Shown: positions 24,703 through 36,521, numbered from the stretch's first letter. The stretch: 64,000 nucleotides of DNA from Paenibacillus albus (GCF_003952225.1 NZ_CP034437.1:2122501-2186500); one strand, 5' to 3'. Notes: generated from the sequence alone by a model not told the origin. Numbers and translations: made by a program.

Positions 24703-25119
24703 CTATCGATCCTTTTTCCATTGTTCGATCTGGCGTTCCAACTGCTTCAACAAATCCGGGTCAACCTGCTCCATGGCGTCCAGCATGTGGGTAACAGCCA
24801 AGGACCCGAATTCCTTCACCAAGTCGTAGGATAACTCCTTCGACTGCTCCTCCAGGAACCGTTCCTTCGAGAGCACAGCGCTGTAAACATAAGACTTGGA
24901 CTGCAGCTTCTTCTTGAGAACGCCTTTGTCCACCAGCCGGTTCATGACGGTCATAATCGTGTTAAAGCTCATCGGCTTATCTTCACTAACGATCGCGTTG
25001 ACTTCCTTAATCGTCGAAGGTTCCGGCCTGCTCCATATCGCATCCATCACTTTGACCTCCAGCGGACCGAAGAAACGTCCCAGTCCATTGCCTTGGTATT
25101 TGAACGAGTTCATTTTCAC
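24703..25119 (-). CDS. BlaI/MecI/CopY-family transcriptional repressor
   Basis: A winged-helix repressor of about 138 residues. LGPLEVKVMDAIW-type and TIKEVNAIV/SFNTIMTVMNRLVDKGVLKK segments give the DNA-binding domain; the C-terminal helices (DLVKEFGSLAVTHMLDAM) dimerise. I take the GTG at 25119 with AAGGAG 8 bases upstream; ATG 25113 is an alternative. An ACACTA-N7-TAGTGT operator covers its own -10, so it is autoregulated, and a similar site precedes the nearby DUF2231 gene. Beta-lactam resistance is not implied, since no beta-lactamase is present. Confidence 0.92.
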   Translation of the reverse strand: MKMNSFKYQGNGLGRFFGPLEVKVMDAIWSRPEPSTIKEVNAIVSEDKPMSFNTIMTVMNRLVDKGVLKKKLQSKSYVYSAVLSKERFLEEQSKELSYDLVKEFGSLAVTHMLDAMEQVDPDLLKQLERQIEQWKKDR

Positions 25120-25133
25120 ATGGTTCACTCCTT

Positions 25134-25171
25134 ACACTACAGATTATAGTGTTGCGGAAAGTTCGCGTCAA
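25134..25171 (-). promoter_or_regulatory. BlaI-gene promoter with overlapping operator
   Basis: On the minus strand TTGACG (25171-25166), a 17-bp spacer and TATAAT (25148-25143) make a strong promoter. ACACTA (25134-25139) and TAGTGT (25147-25152) are perfect inverted repeats overlapping the -10, a classic autorepressor position. Confidence 0.75.
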
Positions 25172-25256
25172 CTACAAGACGACATGTAAGCGAGCGAAGA
25201 GGAAGCACGTTCACCACGGCGAACTACTAATGTAAATACGATCTGAGGTGATTCTG

Positions 25257-26051
25257 ATGCAAGACAATGTGTATACATACAACTATTCACGCTGGGAGTC
25301 GCTGGCGAGAGCGAGGGCGTTGTTCACGCGGCCCAAGCTGGACCTGACGCCGGATTCGGCGCGAGAGTATCTGGAATTGGCCAGACTTGGCATAGATCCG
25401 GTGGGGAAGCGGGTGCTATGTCTCGCGAGCGGCGGTGGCCAGCAATCGGCTGCGTTCGCGCTGCTTGGCGCGGATGTGACTGTGTTTGACCTGTCACCAT
25501 CCCAATTGGAGCGAGATCAAGCTGCGGCGGATCACTACGGGCTGACAATTCGTACGAAGCAAGGCGATATGCGGGATTTAAGCTGCTTTGAGGCGAAATC
25601 GTTCGATCTCGTCTGGCAGCCGTATTCGCTTAATTTTGTACCGGATTCACGCGTTGTTTTTGAACAGGTATCTCGAGTTCTCCAAGCGGAGGGCCTGTAC
25701 TACTTCATGTGTGCGAATCCTTTCTTCGCCGGCTTGACCCATGAAGCATGGAACGGTGAGGGCTATACCTTGAAGCATCGGTACGAGGATGAGCGCGTAA
25801 CATCGTATCCCGATCAAGAGTGGGTGTATGATCAAGCAACAGCGCCGGAGCGAATCCAGCAGCCGGTGGAATATACCCAGACCTTGAGCCGCATGATGAA
25901 CGCGCTTATTAAGGAACAATTCCAGCTCGCATATTTCGGCGAAATATCGAGCGACTATCCGGGCTCGGAGCCCGGAGATTGGGGCCATTTCACGAGTATT
26001 GCCCCGCCTTGGATCGAGTCAGTGTGGCGATACTCGCCAAGTGTACGTTAA
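25257..26051 (+). CDS. Class I SAM-dependent methyltransferase
   Basis: A soluble protein of 264 residues. The SAM motif is VLCLASGGGQQSAAFALLGADVTVFDLS, followed by IRTKQGDMRDLSCF and FDLVWQPYSLNFV. The glycine-rich loop ASGGGQ differs from the usual DxGxGxG but fits the Methyltransf_11/25 group. GAGGTG lies 7 bases before the chosen ATG; an in-frame GTG 9 bases earlier overlaps that site and is less likely. Monocistronic; the substrate is unknown. Confidence 0.9.
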   Translation: MQDNVYTYNYSRWESLARARALFTRPKLDLTPDSAREYLELARLGIDPVGKRVLCLASGGGQQSAAFALLGADVTVFDLSPSQLERDQAAADHYGLTIRTKQGDMRDLSCFEAKSFDLVWQPYSLNFVPDSRVVFEQVSRVLQAEGLYYFMCANPFFAGLTHEAWNGEGYTLKHRYEDERVTSYPDQEWVYDQATAPERIQQPVEYTQTLSRMMNALIKEQFQLAYFGEISSDYPGSEPGDWGHFTSIAPPWIESVWRYSPSVR

Positions 26052-26059
26052 CTATCTCG

Positions 26060-26109
26060 AAAAGGTGCTTACCGTCATGTGCCCAAGCGCAGACAGTAAG
26101 CACCTTTTA
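26060..26109. terminator. Bidirectional intrinsic terminator
   Basis: AAAAGGTGCTTAC (26060-26072) pairs with GTAAGCACCTTTT (26097-26109) between two convergent genes, with A and T tracts on the two sides. Confidence 0.85.
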
Positions 26110-26110
26110 T

Positions 26111-26989
26111 TTAATCATGGGCTTGCGAATCATCGCGGAATCTTGCTGGCGTGACATTCATTAAGCTGCGGAAGGTTCGCGAGAAGTAGTGCACCGAGCC
26201 GAAGCCGGTTATCTCGGCGATCTCTTTAATCGACTGCTCGGAATAGCGCAGCAGCTCGGCCGCTCTGCGTACTCTCTGCTTGCGGACGTAGTTCGTATAC
26301 GATTCGTTCACATTGGAGGAAAATAAGCGGGAGAGATGTCTCGGCGATAGATTAATCTGCGCGGCGACCTTCTCTAGCGACAGCTCGTCATCGCTTAGAT
26401 TATCGGTGATAAACAGCTTCGCCTGCTTGAGCAGCGCTGATGAGCTGCGCCGAGGTGCGGTCCATTCCACATGAAGCGGCTTCACGAATACGCCGGGCAG
26501 CGCGAGCAGCAGCGAGCACGCGACCTGCGGGAGCACTGCTTCCGGCAGCGATGGCGAATCGCCGCTGCGGCGCATGATGGACCGCCACAGCTGGGCGGCT
26601 GCAAGATCATCGCCATCGTATACGACGATCGTGGACGACTCTGCCATCGCTTGGAAGGCAGCGCGCATCGCATCTGAGCTGCTGCTCTCATCGAGCTCGA
26701 ACGCGACGTAGAAGATGGCCAGCTCCGGATGGCATTGAATGATATGGTTAATGCCAGGGCGCGAGCAGAATAAAGTGCCGGCTCGCAGCTCGTAACTCGT
26801 GCCGTCATCGGTATAGGTACCTCGCCCGTCCAGCACATAGCAAATTTCGAAGAAGGAATGTTTATGAAGAAAGTTGGAGGTTAACTGTTCATTGACTCCC
26901 CAATAATGTACGGTGAAGACCGCTTCCGGCGACTTCAGCCGAAGCGCGTATTGATTAAGCCACGTATCGCTCTCATTCCATAGAAACAT
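26111..26989 (-). CDS. AraC-family transcriptional regulator with cupin sensor domain
   Basis: A 292-residue regulator. The N-terminal cupin (LHKHSFFEICYVLDGRGTYTDDGTSYELRAGTLF) would bind a small ligand; the C-terminal double helix-turn-helix is clear (LSLEKVAAQINLSPRHLSRLFSSNV and IKEIAEITGFGSVHYFSRTFRSLMNVTPARFR). AGGAGATG precedes the ATG. It diverges from the phytanoyl-CoA dioxygenase-like gene, which is its probable target. Confidence 0.93.
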   Translation of the reverse strand: MFLWNESDTWLNQYALRLKSPEAVFTVHYWGVNEQLTSNFLHKHSFFEICYVLDGRGTYTDDGTSYELRAGTLFCSRPGINHIIQCHPELAIFYVAFELDESSSSDAMRAAFQAMAESSTIVVYDGDDLAAAQLWRSIMRRSGDSPSLPEAVLPQVACSLLLALPGVFVKPLHVEWTAPRRSSSALLKQAKLFITDNLSDDELSLEKVAAQINLSPRHLSRLFSSNVNESYTNYVRKQRVRRAAELLRYSEQSIKEIAEITGFGSVHYFSRTFRSLMNVTPARFRDDSQAHD

Positions 26990-27121
26990 GAGGCATCTCC
27001 TATCTATTCGTTGATGGCGTGAAAAGACAAAAAGCTGGCTTCTCTCTCTAAAGACCGAAACCCCTTGAATCTACTACAATTAAGCCATATGAAAGTTACA
27101 CATCTATCGGAGGGATATAAC

Positions 27122-27895
27122 ATGATTACACCACAGGATGTAGATTTTTACAATGAGAATGGCTATTTGCTCGTAAAGGGAGTCTTCAATAAACAAGAGA
27201 TTGAAGAGATGCGCGCAGCCGTAGATAAGATTGTAGATCGTGCAGCACGGTCGAACATGGATCAGAACCACCAATGGCAAGGCGACTTCTTGCCGCCGGA
27301 AGAACTGAAGAAGCTTGTACTGAAAGGCTTCCATGATGTGCAGTATCATGATGCCGCTTTCATGCGCGCAATGGTGCACCCGAACATGACGGCTGTTTTG
27401 TCGCAATTGATCGGTCCGAACGTTCAGCTTCACCATTCCAAAATGCTCGTGAAGCCGCCGGAGAACGGCGCTGCATTCCCGATGCATCAGGATCAGCCGT
27501 ACTTCCCGCACGAGAACCACACGATGCTTGCGGCAAGCGTGCATATGGACGATGCCGATATCGAGAATGGCTGCCTTCACGTCATTCCAGGCTCCCATAA
27601 GCAAGGGCCTCTGCAGCATGTTGGCAGACATTATCTGAACGCGAAGGAATATCCGGTTTCCGAAGGTACGCCATGTATTGCTGAAGCGGGCGACGTGCTG
27701 TTCTTCAACTACTTGACGATTCACGGTTCGCCAGCGAACAAGAGCGAGCGTACTCGCCGCAATGTTCTGTACCAATACCGCAGCGCGACAGACTTCCCTA
27801 CGAATCGCGAACACATTAACTGGGGTAGCGGCATCATGGTTTGCGGTGAGAACCCGAACTTTAGCAAAGCAAGACCAGAATTTAATCTCGTATAA
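27122..27895 (+). CDS. Phytanoyl-CoA dioxygenase (PhyH) family protein
   Basis: A 257-residue Fe(II)/2-oxoglutarate-dependent oxygenase. The iron triad is visible as the HxD of FPMHQDQPYFPH and the distal histidine of YLTIHGSPANKS, with the 2-oxoglutarate arginine in ERTRRNVLYQYR. The opening FYNENGYLLVKGVF is typical of the family. GGAGGG sits 7 bases before the ATG at 27122; upstream in-frame starts have none. It is monocistronic and divergent from an AraC regulator, an arrangement often used for catabolic oxygenases. The substrate is unknown. Confidence 0.92.
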   Translation: MITPQDVDFYNENGYLLVKGVFNKQEIEEMRAAVDKIVDRAARSNMDQNHQWQGDFLPPEELKKLVLKGFHDVQYHDAAFMRAMVHPNMTAVLSQLIGPNVQLHHSKMLVKPPENGAAFPMHQDQPYFPHENHTMLAASVHMDDADIENGCLHVIPGSHKQGPLQHVGRHYLNAKEYPVSEGTPCIAEAGDVLFFNYLTIHGSPANKSERTRRNVLYQYRSATDFPTNREHINWGSGIMVCGENPNFSKARPEFNLV

Positions 27896-27908
27896 AATAA
27901 ATTCCAGC

Positions 27909-27949
27909 AAGCCGGCAGAGCGCATGATGCGCCTTGCCGGCTTCTTTAT
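27909..27949 (+). terminator. Intrinsic terminator of the PhyH gene
   Basis: AAGCCGGCA pairs with TGCCGGCTT, with an inner GCGCA-TGA-TGCGC hairpin, followed by TCTTTATTTT. Confidence 0.9.
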
Positions 27950-28039
27950 TTTGTCATGCGCGCTTCTTCACATGGACTTCATTTATGGATGCTATTGTGA
28001 AGCGTGTAACATCAAATAGAGAGGTGGAATTTCAACCTT

Positions 28040-28774
28040 ATGGATCGTTCTAGCATTAAATTAATGGCTGCTGCGATGCTGCTCTCGGTCATGCTGACAG
28101 GATGCGGCTCGAAGGACGAAGGCCAGCCAGCAAATAATGGACAAGCGGCTGTCGGTAATGTGAGCAATAGCGCAAACGGCAGCGGACCGGTACAGCCGGA
28201 CCGTACGGCGGACTTCTTTGCAAAAGTAGTCAGCGTCTCGGATAACACCATTGTTGTGCAGAAATCGACGATGAAACCAAGTGATATGCCCGGAGGCGGT
28301 GGTTTTGGAGGCGGTGGCGGTAAGCGTCCGAACGGGAATGGGCAGAAGGCCGGCGGCAATGGCAATGCGCCTTCAGCGGATGTTCAACCTCCAGCGGACG
28401 GGAATCAGCCTGCTGATGGCGCTCAGCCGCCAGCGGACGGCGCGCAAGGCGGTCAGAACGGTAAAGCAGGAGACGGTAAAGGCCGGGGTGGCAATCGCCA
28501 GGGCGGTGGACGGTTTGGAGGCGGCGGCTTCATGAACCAAATGAAGTTTGAAGACGCTCAAACTTCGGTCACAGCCGATGCCGACACGAAGATTGTCTCC
28601 ATCAGCCGTGGGCAAGATGGCATGACAACGAATACGCTGCAAGCTGCCGATCTGAAAGCGGGTGACGTGCTGAGCGTATGGCTCGCGTCCGACAACACGA
28701 CGGCACAATACATCATGCTCCGGTTCAATCCGGCTGATATGCAAGGACAAGGAAAGGCAGGAAACGGACAATGA
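28040..28774 (+). CDS. Gly/Gln-rich lipoprotein of an export operon, function unknown
   Basis: A 244-residue lipoprotein: the signal peptide ends in LSVMLTGC with the cysteine near residue 22. A short folded segment (DFFAKVVSVSDNTIVVQKS) is followed by about 90 residues of low complexity rich in Gly, Asn, Gln, Pro and Ala (several PPADG repeats), then a second folded part (FEDAQTSVTADADTKIVSISRGQDG ... LKAGDVLSVWLASDN) that looks like an OB or beta-barrel domain. Its stop overlaps the start of the efflux adaptor gene (ATGA), so it is part of the YknXYZ-like operon and probably acts at the cell surface with it. Confidence 0.8.
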   Translation: MDRSSIKLMAAAMLLSVMLTGCGSKDEGQPANNGQAAVGNVSNSANGSGPVQPDRTADFFAKVVSVSDNTIVVQKSTMKPSDMPGGGGFGGGGGKRPNGNGQKAGGNGNAPSADVQPPADGNQPADGAQPPADGAQGGQNGKAGDGKGRGGNRQGGGRFGGGGFMNQMKFEDAQTSVTADADTKIVSISRGQDGMTTNTLQAADLKAGDVLSVWLASDNTTAQYIMLRFNPADMQGQGKAGNGQ

Positions 28775-30210
28775 GAAAATGGTGGGTTCTCGGCATCGGC
28801 GTAGTGCTCGTTGCGGCTGCGGTTGTTGTCTACTTGAAGATGGACAAGAAAGAGAAGCCGGTTACGCAAGCCCAAGCGACGACTCAGGTTGTGAAAGGGA
28901 CAATTGATGTCAGCGTGAGCGGCACAGGCAGCTTGGCACCGGTTTCCCGTGAAACGATTAAGGGAAGCGCGCAAGGCACGGTAGAGAAAGTGTATGTAAA
29001 GGAAGGCGACGTCGTTAAGAAGGGCGATGTGCTGCTCACCATCGAAGGGGAAGACAATTCCGATAAGATCAAGTCGGAGCAAGTGAACCTTGAGAGCAAG
29101 AAGCTCGACCTGCAAGACATCCAATCAAAGCTGAAGTCTGCTACAGATGAGAACGATATTGCCAGCATTAAGTTGAATCTGAAGAAGCAGCAGCTGTCAA
29201 TCGATTCGTCGAATGAGACGATTGCTGATCTGGAGGATGCACAAGACGGAGACACAATTACAGCACCAATTGCCGGTAAAATAACTACATTGTCCGTTCT
29301 GGAAGGCGACTCGCTTAGTCCATCAACGGAATTGATGGAAATCGCTGATTTTGATCATTTGCAAATCGCTGTCGGCATTGACGAGCTTGATATTGCGAAG
29401 GTTAAAGTCGGCCAAAGCGCGACAGTATCCGTCGAAGCGATTTCGGGCAAGACGTTTACAGGTAAAGTAACGAAGATCGCGGACGAAGGTACGGCGAGCA
29501 ACGGTGTTGCTTCCTTCGACGTAACGGTAGCGATTGATAAGCCAGGCGAGCTGAAGAGCGGTATGTCGGCTGAAGCCAGCATTGAGATCGAGAAGAAAGA
29601 AAATACGCTTATGCTTCCGATCGACGCTGTTCAATCGCTCGGCGGACGTTATATGGTTATTTTGCCGACAGGTACAACAGGCACAACAACAGGTAAAGGC
29701 CAAGGCGCAGCAGGAACCGGAACTGGAACTGGTCAAGGAACCGGAACTGGAAAAGGCGAAGCGGGTACTGGAACTGAAAAAGGCAATGCAGGAGCAGGCC
29801 AAGGCGCGCCAAGCGGTCAAGGTCAAGGCAGCTTTGGCGGCAGAGGCGCGGCAAGTGGTCAAGGTCAAGGCGGCGGCCGCACGGGTTCGAGAAACAACTT
29901 TGCCAGCCGACTCGGCGGCACTCCTACGATGATTGAAGTCGGTATTCATAATGAAGATTATATCGAAGTACTTTCCGGACTGAAGGAAGGCGATCGTGTC
30001 GTTGTTCCGACGGTGGTCACTTCAACTACTAACCAGCAGCAAGGCTTCGGAGCTGGCGGGTTCGGCGGCGGCTTTGGCGGGTTCGGCGGCGGCGGCGGTA
30101 CATTCCGTGCAGCTGGCGGCGGAGGCGGCTTTGGTGGCGGCGGAGGCGGCCAACGTACAACAAGCGGAGGTGGCGGTGGCGGCACTGGCGGCGGAGGAGG
30201 TTCGCGGTAA
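28771..30210 (+). CDS. Efflux periplasmic-adaptor protein (HlyD/MacA/YknX-like) with glycine-rich inserts
   Basis: A 479-residue membrane fusion protein. One N-terminal membrane helix (WWVLGIGVVLVAAAVVVYL), then a biotinyl-lipoyl-like domain (GSAQGTVEKVYVKEGDVVKKGDVLLTIEG), a coiled-coil hairpin (about 95-150), a second lipoyl half (APIAGKITTLSVLEGDSL) and beta-barrel. A Gly/Gln/Thr repeat tract of about 70 residues interrupts the C-terminal part and a second poly-glycine tract ends the protein; YknX itself is shorter and lacks these. It overlaps its neighbours at both ends and would link the MacB-like ABC pair to extracytoplasmic cargo. Confidence 0.9.
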   Translation: MRKWWVLGIGVVLVAAAVVVYLKMDKKEKPVTQAQATTQVVKGTIDVSVSGTGSLAPVSRETIKGSAQGTVEKVYVKEGDVVKKGDVLLTIEGEDNSDKIKSEQVNLESKKLDLQDIQSKLKSATDENDIASIKLNLKKQQLSIDSSNETIADLEDAQDGDTITAPIAGKITTLSVLEGDSLSPSTELMEIADFDHLQIAVGIDELDIAKVKVGQSATVSVEAISGKTFTGKVTKIADEGTASNGVASFDVTVAIDKPGELKSGMSAEASIEIEKKENTLMLPIDAVQSLGGRYMVILPTGTTGTTTGKGQGAAGTGTGTGQGTGTGKGEAGTGTEKGNAGAGQGAPSGQGQGSFGGRGAASGQGQGGGRTGSRNNFASRLGGTPTMIEVGIHNEDYIEVLSGLKEGDRVVVPTVVTSTTNQQQGFGAGGFGGGFGGFGGGGGTFRAAGGGGGFGGGGGGQRTTSGGGGGGTGGGGGSR

Positions 30211-30935
30211 TGGAAGCAAAACCCCTTATCCAAATCGAGACGCTTTCCAAGCAGTATAAGATGGGCGGAGAAACGGTTCATGCGCTAAGCGACATTTCGC
30301 TGCGCATCAACTACGGCGACTTCGTTGCCATTATCGGGCCATCCGGCTCCGGCAAATCGACACTGATGAACGTCATTGGCTGTCTTGATGCGCCGACCGA
30401 AGGCAAGTATTGGCTTGACGGCGAGGAGGTGAGCCGGCTCCGGGAGAGCCGGCTTGCTGAAATTCGCAACCAGAAGATCGGATTTATTTTTCAAGGCTTC
30501 AACCTGCTGAATAAGCTCACTGCGCTTGAGAATGTAGAGCTGCCGCTGATTTATCGCGGCGTTCCGGCAAAGCAGCGTAAGGAGCAGGCAATTGAAGCGC
30601 TGACGAAGGTCGGTCTGGGAGAGCGCGTGAAGCACAAGCCAAGCGAGCTCTCCGGTGGTCAGCAGCAGCGGGTGGCGATCGCCCGCGCGCTTGCCGGCAA
30701 TCCGCCGATACTGCTTGCGGATGAGCCGACAGGGGCGCTCGATACGCGCACTGGCATAGAAGTTATGGAGCTCATGAAAGAGCTCAACAGGCAAGGACAT
30801 ACGATTATACTAATTACGCATGATATTGAAATTTCTAAGCAGGCCAAGCGCGTCGTGCGCATTCAAGACGGCCAAATAAGCGAAGTAGGCGGTGAGAGAC
30901 GTGAACCTCAGTCAAGCCTTCAAAATGGCGGCTAA
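30210..30935 (+). CDS. ABC transporter ATP-binding protein (YknY/MacB-like)
   Basis: A 241-residue ATPase. Walker A GPSGSGKST, signature LSGGQQQRVAIARALA, Walker B ILLADEPTGALD, and the H-loop ITHDIE are all present, and QKIGFIFQGFNLL is typical of the LolD/MacB clade. Its ATG shares one base with the stop codon of the adaptor gene, and its 3' end overlaps the permease gene by 35-44 bases. These ATPases power mechanotransmission-type export of peptides, lipoproteins or drugs. Confidence 0.94.
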   Translation: MEAKPLIQIETLSKQYKMGGETVHALSDISLRINYGDFVAIIGPSGSGKSTLMNVIGCLDAPTEGKYWLDGEEVSRLRESRLAEIRNQKIGFIFQGFNLLNKLTALENVELPLIYRGVPAKQRKEQAIEALTKVGLGERVKHKPSELSGGQQQRVAIARALAGNPPILLADEPTGALDTRTGIEVMELMKELNRQGHTIILITHDIEISKQAKRVVRIQDGQISEVGGERREPQSSLQNGG

Positions 30936-32073
30936 AAGCATTCTCGCCAACAAGATGAGGTCACTCCTCACCATGCTTGGCATCATTATTGGCGTTGCCG
31001 CGGTTATCGCGCTCGTCGGCGTCGGTCAAGGAACGACGAAGCAGGTTACCGACCAGGTTGAGAGCCTCGGTACGAACCTGCTTACCGTCAATATTACGGG
31101 CCGAGGTTCCAAGACGACGGTTGATTATAAAGAAGCGGAAGAAATTACGAACAAAGATGACATCGCCTACTCGGCCCCGGTTAATCAGCAGAACGCGACC
31201 GTTAAGAATGGCAGCGAGAGCACGTCTGTCAGCGTTGTCGGCACGACGGCTGATTATCTGGACGTGAAGGAGTACAGCTTGGCGCAAGGACGCTTCGTTG
31301 CACAAATCGACCTTGATTATTATCAACGGATTGCAGTGCTTGGCTCGACGACAGCGACCGATCTGTTCGGTTCTGCAAACGCGGTTGGGCAATCTTTCCT
31401 TATTAATGGCGTACGGTACAAAGTTGTAGGCGTACTGGCTTCCAAGGGCAGCTCGCTGACCGGCTCTAACGATGAAGTGGTCATTATTCCGATCACGACG
31501 TCCGAACGATTGTTTAAATCCAAAGGGGTTAAGACGATCAACGTGCAAGTGGCGGAATCGGACAAGATGGACCAGGTCGTAACGGAGCTCGAGACAGCGC
31601 TCAGCAAAAAATTCCGCGGCGACACCGACAGCTACCGCGTCTTCAATCAGCAGGATTTGCTCGACTCGTTCAGCAGCATATCCGATACGCTGTCACTCGC
31701 GCTCGGCGGCGTCGCTGCGATCTCGCTGCTCGTCGGCGGTATCGGCATTATGAATATTATGCTCGTATCCGTTACCGAGCGGACGCGGGAGATCGGCATT
31801 CGTAAAGCGATTGGCGCGAAGAAGAAGGACATTCTCATACAGTTCCTTATCGAAGCGATTGCGCTTAGCGGTCTTGGAGGATTGCTCGGCGTCGGCATAG
31901 GTCTTGGCACGGCACAGGTGCTATCCAAGGCGATGTCGATGACGGTCGTCATATCGGTGCCGATTATCGGCCTCGCATTCGGCTTCTCGGTGTTCATCGG
32001 GGTTGTATTCGGGCTCTTCCCAGCCAACAAAGCATCGAGTCTGCGTCCAATCGAGGCGCTGCGATTCGAATAA
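30901..32073 (+). CDS. ABC transporter permease (YknZ/MacB-type, FtsX domain)
   Basis: About 390 residues. An N-terminal helix (MRSLLTMLGIIIGVAAVIALVG) is followed by a MacB_PCD extracytoplasmic domain of about 220 residues and three C-terminal FtsX-type helices. VSVTERTREIGIRKAIGAKKKDILIQFLIEA is the diagnostic coupling segment. Starts at GTG 30892 and GTG 30901 are both possible; both lie inside the ATPase gene. It completes a tripartite YknXYZ-like exporter with the preceding adaptor and ATPase. Family relatives resist antimicrobial peptides; the cargo here is unknown. Confidence 0.93.
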   Translation: MNLSQAFKMAAKSILANKMRSLLTMLGIIIGVAAVIALVGVGQGTTKQVTDQVESLGTNLLTVNITGRGSKTTVDYKEAEEITNKDDIAYSAPVNQQNATVKNGSESTSVSVVGTTADYLDVKEYSLAQGRFVAQIDLDYYQRIAVLGSTTATDLFGSANAVGQSFLINGVRYKVVGVLASKGSSLTGSNDEVVIIPITTSERLFKSKGVKTINVQVAESDKMDQVVTELETALSKKFRGDTDSYRVFNQQDLLDSFSSISDTLSLALGGVAAISLLVGGIGIMNIMLVSVTERTREIGIRKAIGAKKKDILIQFLIEAIALSGLGGLLGVGIGLGTAQVLSKAMSMTVVISVPIIGLAFGFSVFIGVVFGLFPANKASSLRPIEALRFE

Positions 32074-32082
32074 TTACAATGG

Positions 32083-32138
32083 AACAAGCGAGGATTGGCG
32101 CTCGACAAGCGCCTTCCGAAGCTTGTTTCATTTTTTTA
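32083..32138 (+). terminator. Intrinsic terminator of the export operon
   Basis: AACAAGC pairs with GCTTGTT, with an inner GGCGC/GCGCC stem, followed by CATTTTTTT. Confidence 0.85.
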
Positions 32139-32159
32139 TATCCAGACGCTTTTTTTATA

Positions 32160-32198
32160 TTTACGTTCCCGAGCATGCTCCTATAAAGTAGCTTTATA
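32160..32198 (+). promoter_or_regulatory. Promoter with overlapping palindrome before the beta-galactosidase gene
   Basis: TTTACG (32160-32165), a 16-bp spacer and TATAAA (32182-32187). The -10 is part of a perfect palindrome, TATAAAG-TAG-CTTTATA (32182-32198), a likely operator. A second small hairpin (AACGGC-GAGA-GCCGTT, 32216-32231) lies in the leader. Confidence 0.45.
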
Positions 32199-32205
32199 AC
32201 GATAA

Positions 32206-35382
<3,177 letters not shown>

Positions 35383-35399
35383 TCGATTCCAATGAGAAA

Positions 35400-35463
35400 A
35401 AGCGTCCCAGCCAAGTTTGTTGTATGTGATCCATACAACAAACGGCTGAGACGCTTATTTTTA
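35400..35463. terminator. Bidirectional intrinsic terminator
   Basis: AAGCGTC pairs with GACGCTT, with a long inner TTTGTTGTATG/CATACAACAAA stem, between the convergent lacZ and adaptor genes; T-rich tails on both strands. Confidence 0.93.
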
Positions 35464-35468
35464 ATGAA

Positions 35469-36521
35469 TTAATTATCAATGATGACCTTCTGGCCTTCTG
35501 TGATTCCTTGCTTAATCTCAACTTGATCGTTTGTTTTCAGTCCGACTTCGACATCGACCTCTTTCACCCGGTCGTTCTCGATCGTCTCAATGTAGTTGCG
35601 TCCGAACATCGTTTGGAGCGCGCCGCGTGGAATGACAAGTACATTGTCGCGTTTCTCGATAAACAGCTTAATATCGGCCATTGTACCGATCTTGATTGGT
35701 GCTTTCGGTGCATCCAAGGAAATGATAAGTGATCGCGCGTTGCGGCGCTGAATGCTTTCGTCGTCGCTTTTTGGCGCAGATGCCGGTGTTTGAATGACTT
35801 TTCCTTTATAGGTCTTATCATCAAAGGTCAAATCAACCTCAATGCCTGGCTTCACAGCACTGATCTTGCTAATATCTGTAGCTTCATAGACGAAGTTCAC
35901 TTTATTCGGATCGGAAATTACGGCCATGACACGCTGTGCTTCGACGGCTTCTCCCGGCTTCATCTCATTCAGGTACGTAATGATGCCGTCAGAAGGGGCT
36001 AGCAGCAATGCCTTCGCATACTGCTTCTCGAGTGATCCAAGCTGAAGCTGTTCCTTCTCGAGATCTATCTTGGCAAATTGGATGGTGTCGTTGTCTGCGC
36101 CATTCTTCACGTAATCCGAATATTGGAGGGCGCGTTGTTCCACGGTAAGCTTCTGCAGCTTAATCCGCAGCGGCAGGTCACCGGTGTCGATCTCGGCTAT
36201 TGGGTCGCCCTTCTTCACTTTATCGCCTTCTTCGACATGCAGCTTCTTCAAGATGCCGCCGGTCTCGCTGAAGGAGACATTGTTGTTCGTATCTGATGCA
36301 GCGGTTGCGATCGATGTCAGATACAGCGCCATGTTGCCTCGCGCAACGGCGGCAGTATCGTGGACTTCTTCTTTCTTCGAAAGGATGGGCGGCTGGAGCG
36401 ATTCTTCTTCAGCTGGCAGTAAGGAGCAGCCGCTTAGCAGCGATACTGCAATGGTGCCGGCTAATGTTAGTCGCAGCAAGGAACCTCGGCGGCTACGACT
36501 TCTGGAACGTCGAATTTGCAC
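35469..36521 (-). CDS. Efflux periplasmic-adaptor lipoprotein (HlyD family), orphan
   Basis: A 350-residue membrane-fusion protein anchored as a lipoprotein: after a very arginine-rich N terminus (RRSRSRSRRG) the signal helix ends in LLSGC. It contains the lipoyl half ILKKLHVEEGDKVKKGDPIAEIDTG, a coiled coil of about 60 residues, the second half LLAPSDGIITYLNEMKPGEAVE and a beta-barrel domain. The GTG start has GGGGAG about 10 bases upstream. No ABC or RND partner is next to it, unlike the YknX-like adaptor 5 kb away, so it either works with a remote transporter or shares that one. Confidence 0.88.
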   Translation of the reverse strand: MQIRRSRSRSRRGSLLRLTLAGTIAVSLLSGCSLLPAEEESLQPPILSKKEEVHDTAAVARGNMALYLTSIATAASDTNNNVSFSETGGILKKLHVEEGDKVKKGDPIAEIDTGDLPLRIKLQKLTVEQRALQYSDYVKNGADNDTIQFAKIDLEKEQLQLGSLEKQYAKALLLAPSDGIITYLNEMKPGEAVEAQRVMAVISDPNKVNFVYEATDISKISAVKPGIEVDLTFDDKTYKGKVIQTPASAPKSDDESIQRRNARSLIISLDAPKAPIKIGTMADIKLFIEKRDNVLVIPRGALQTMFGRNYIETIENDRVKEVDVEVGLKTNDQVEIKQGITEGQKVIIDN

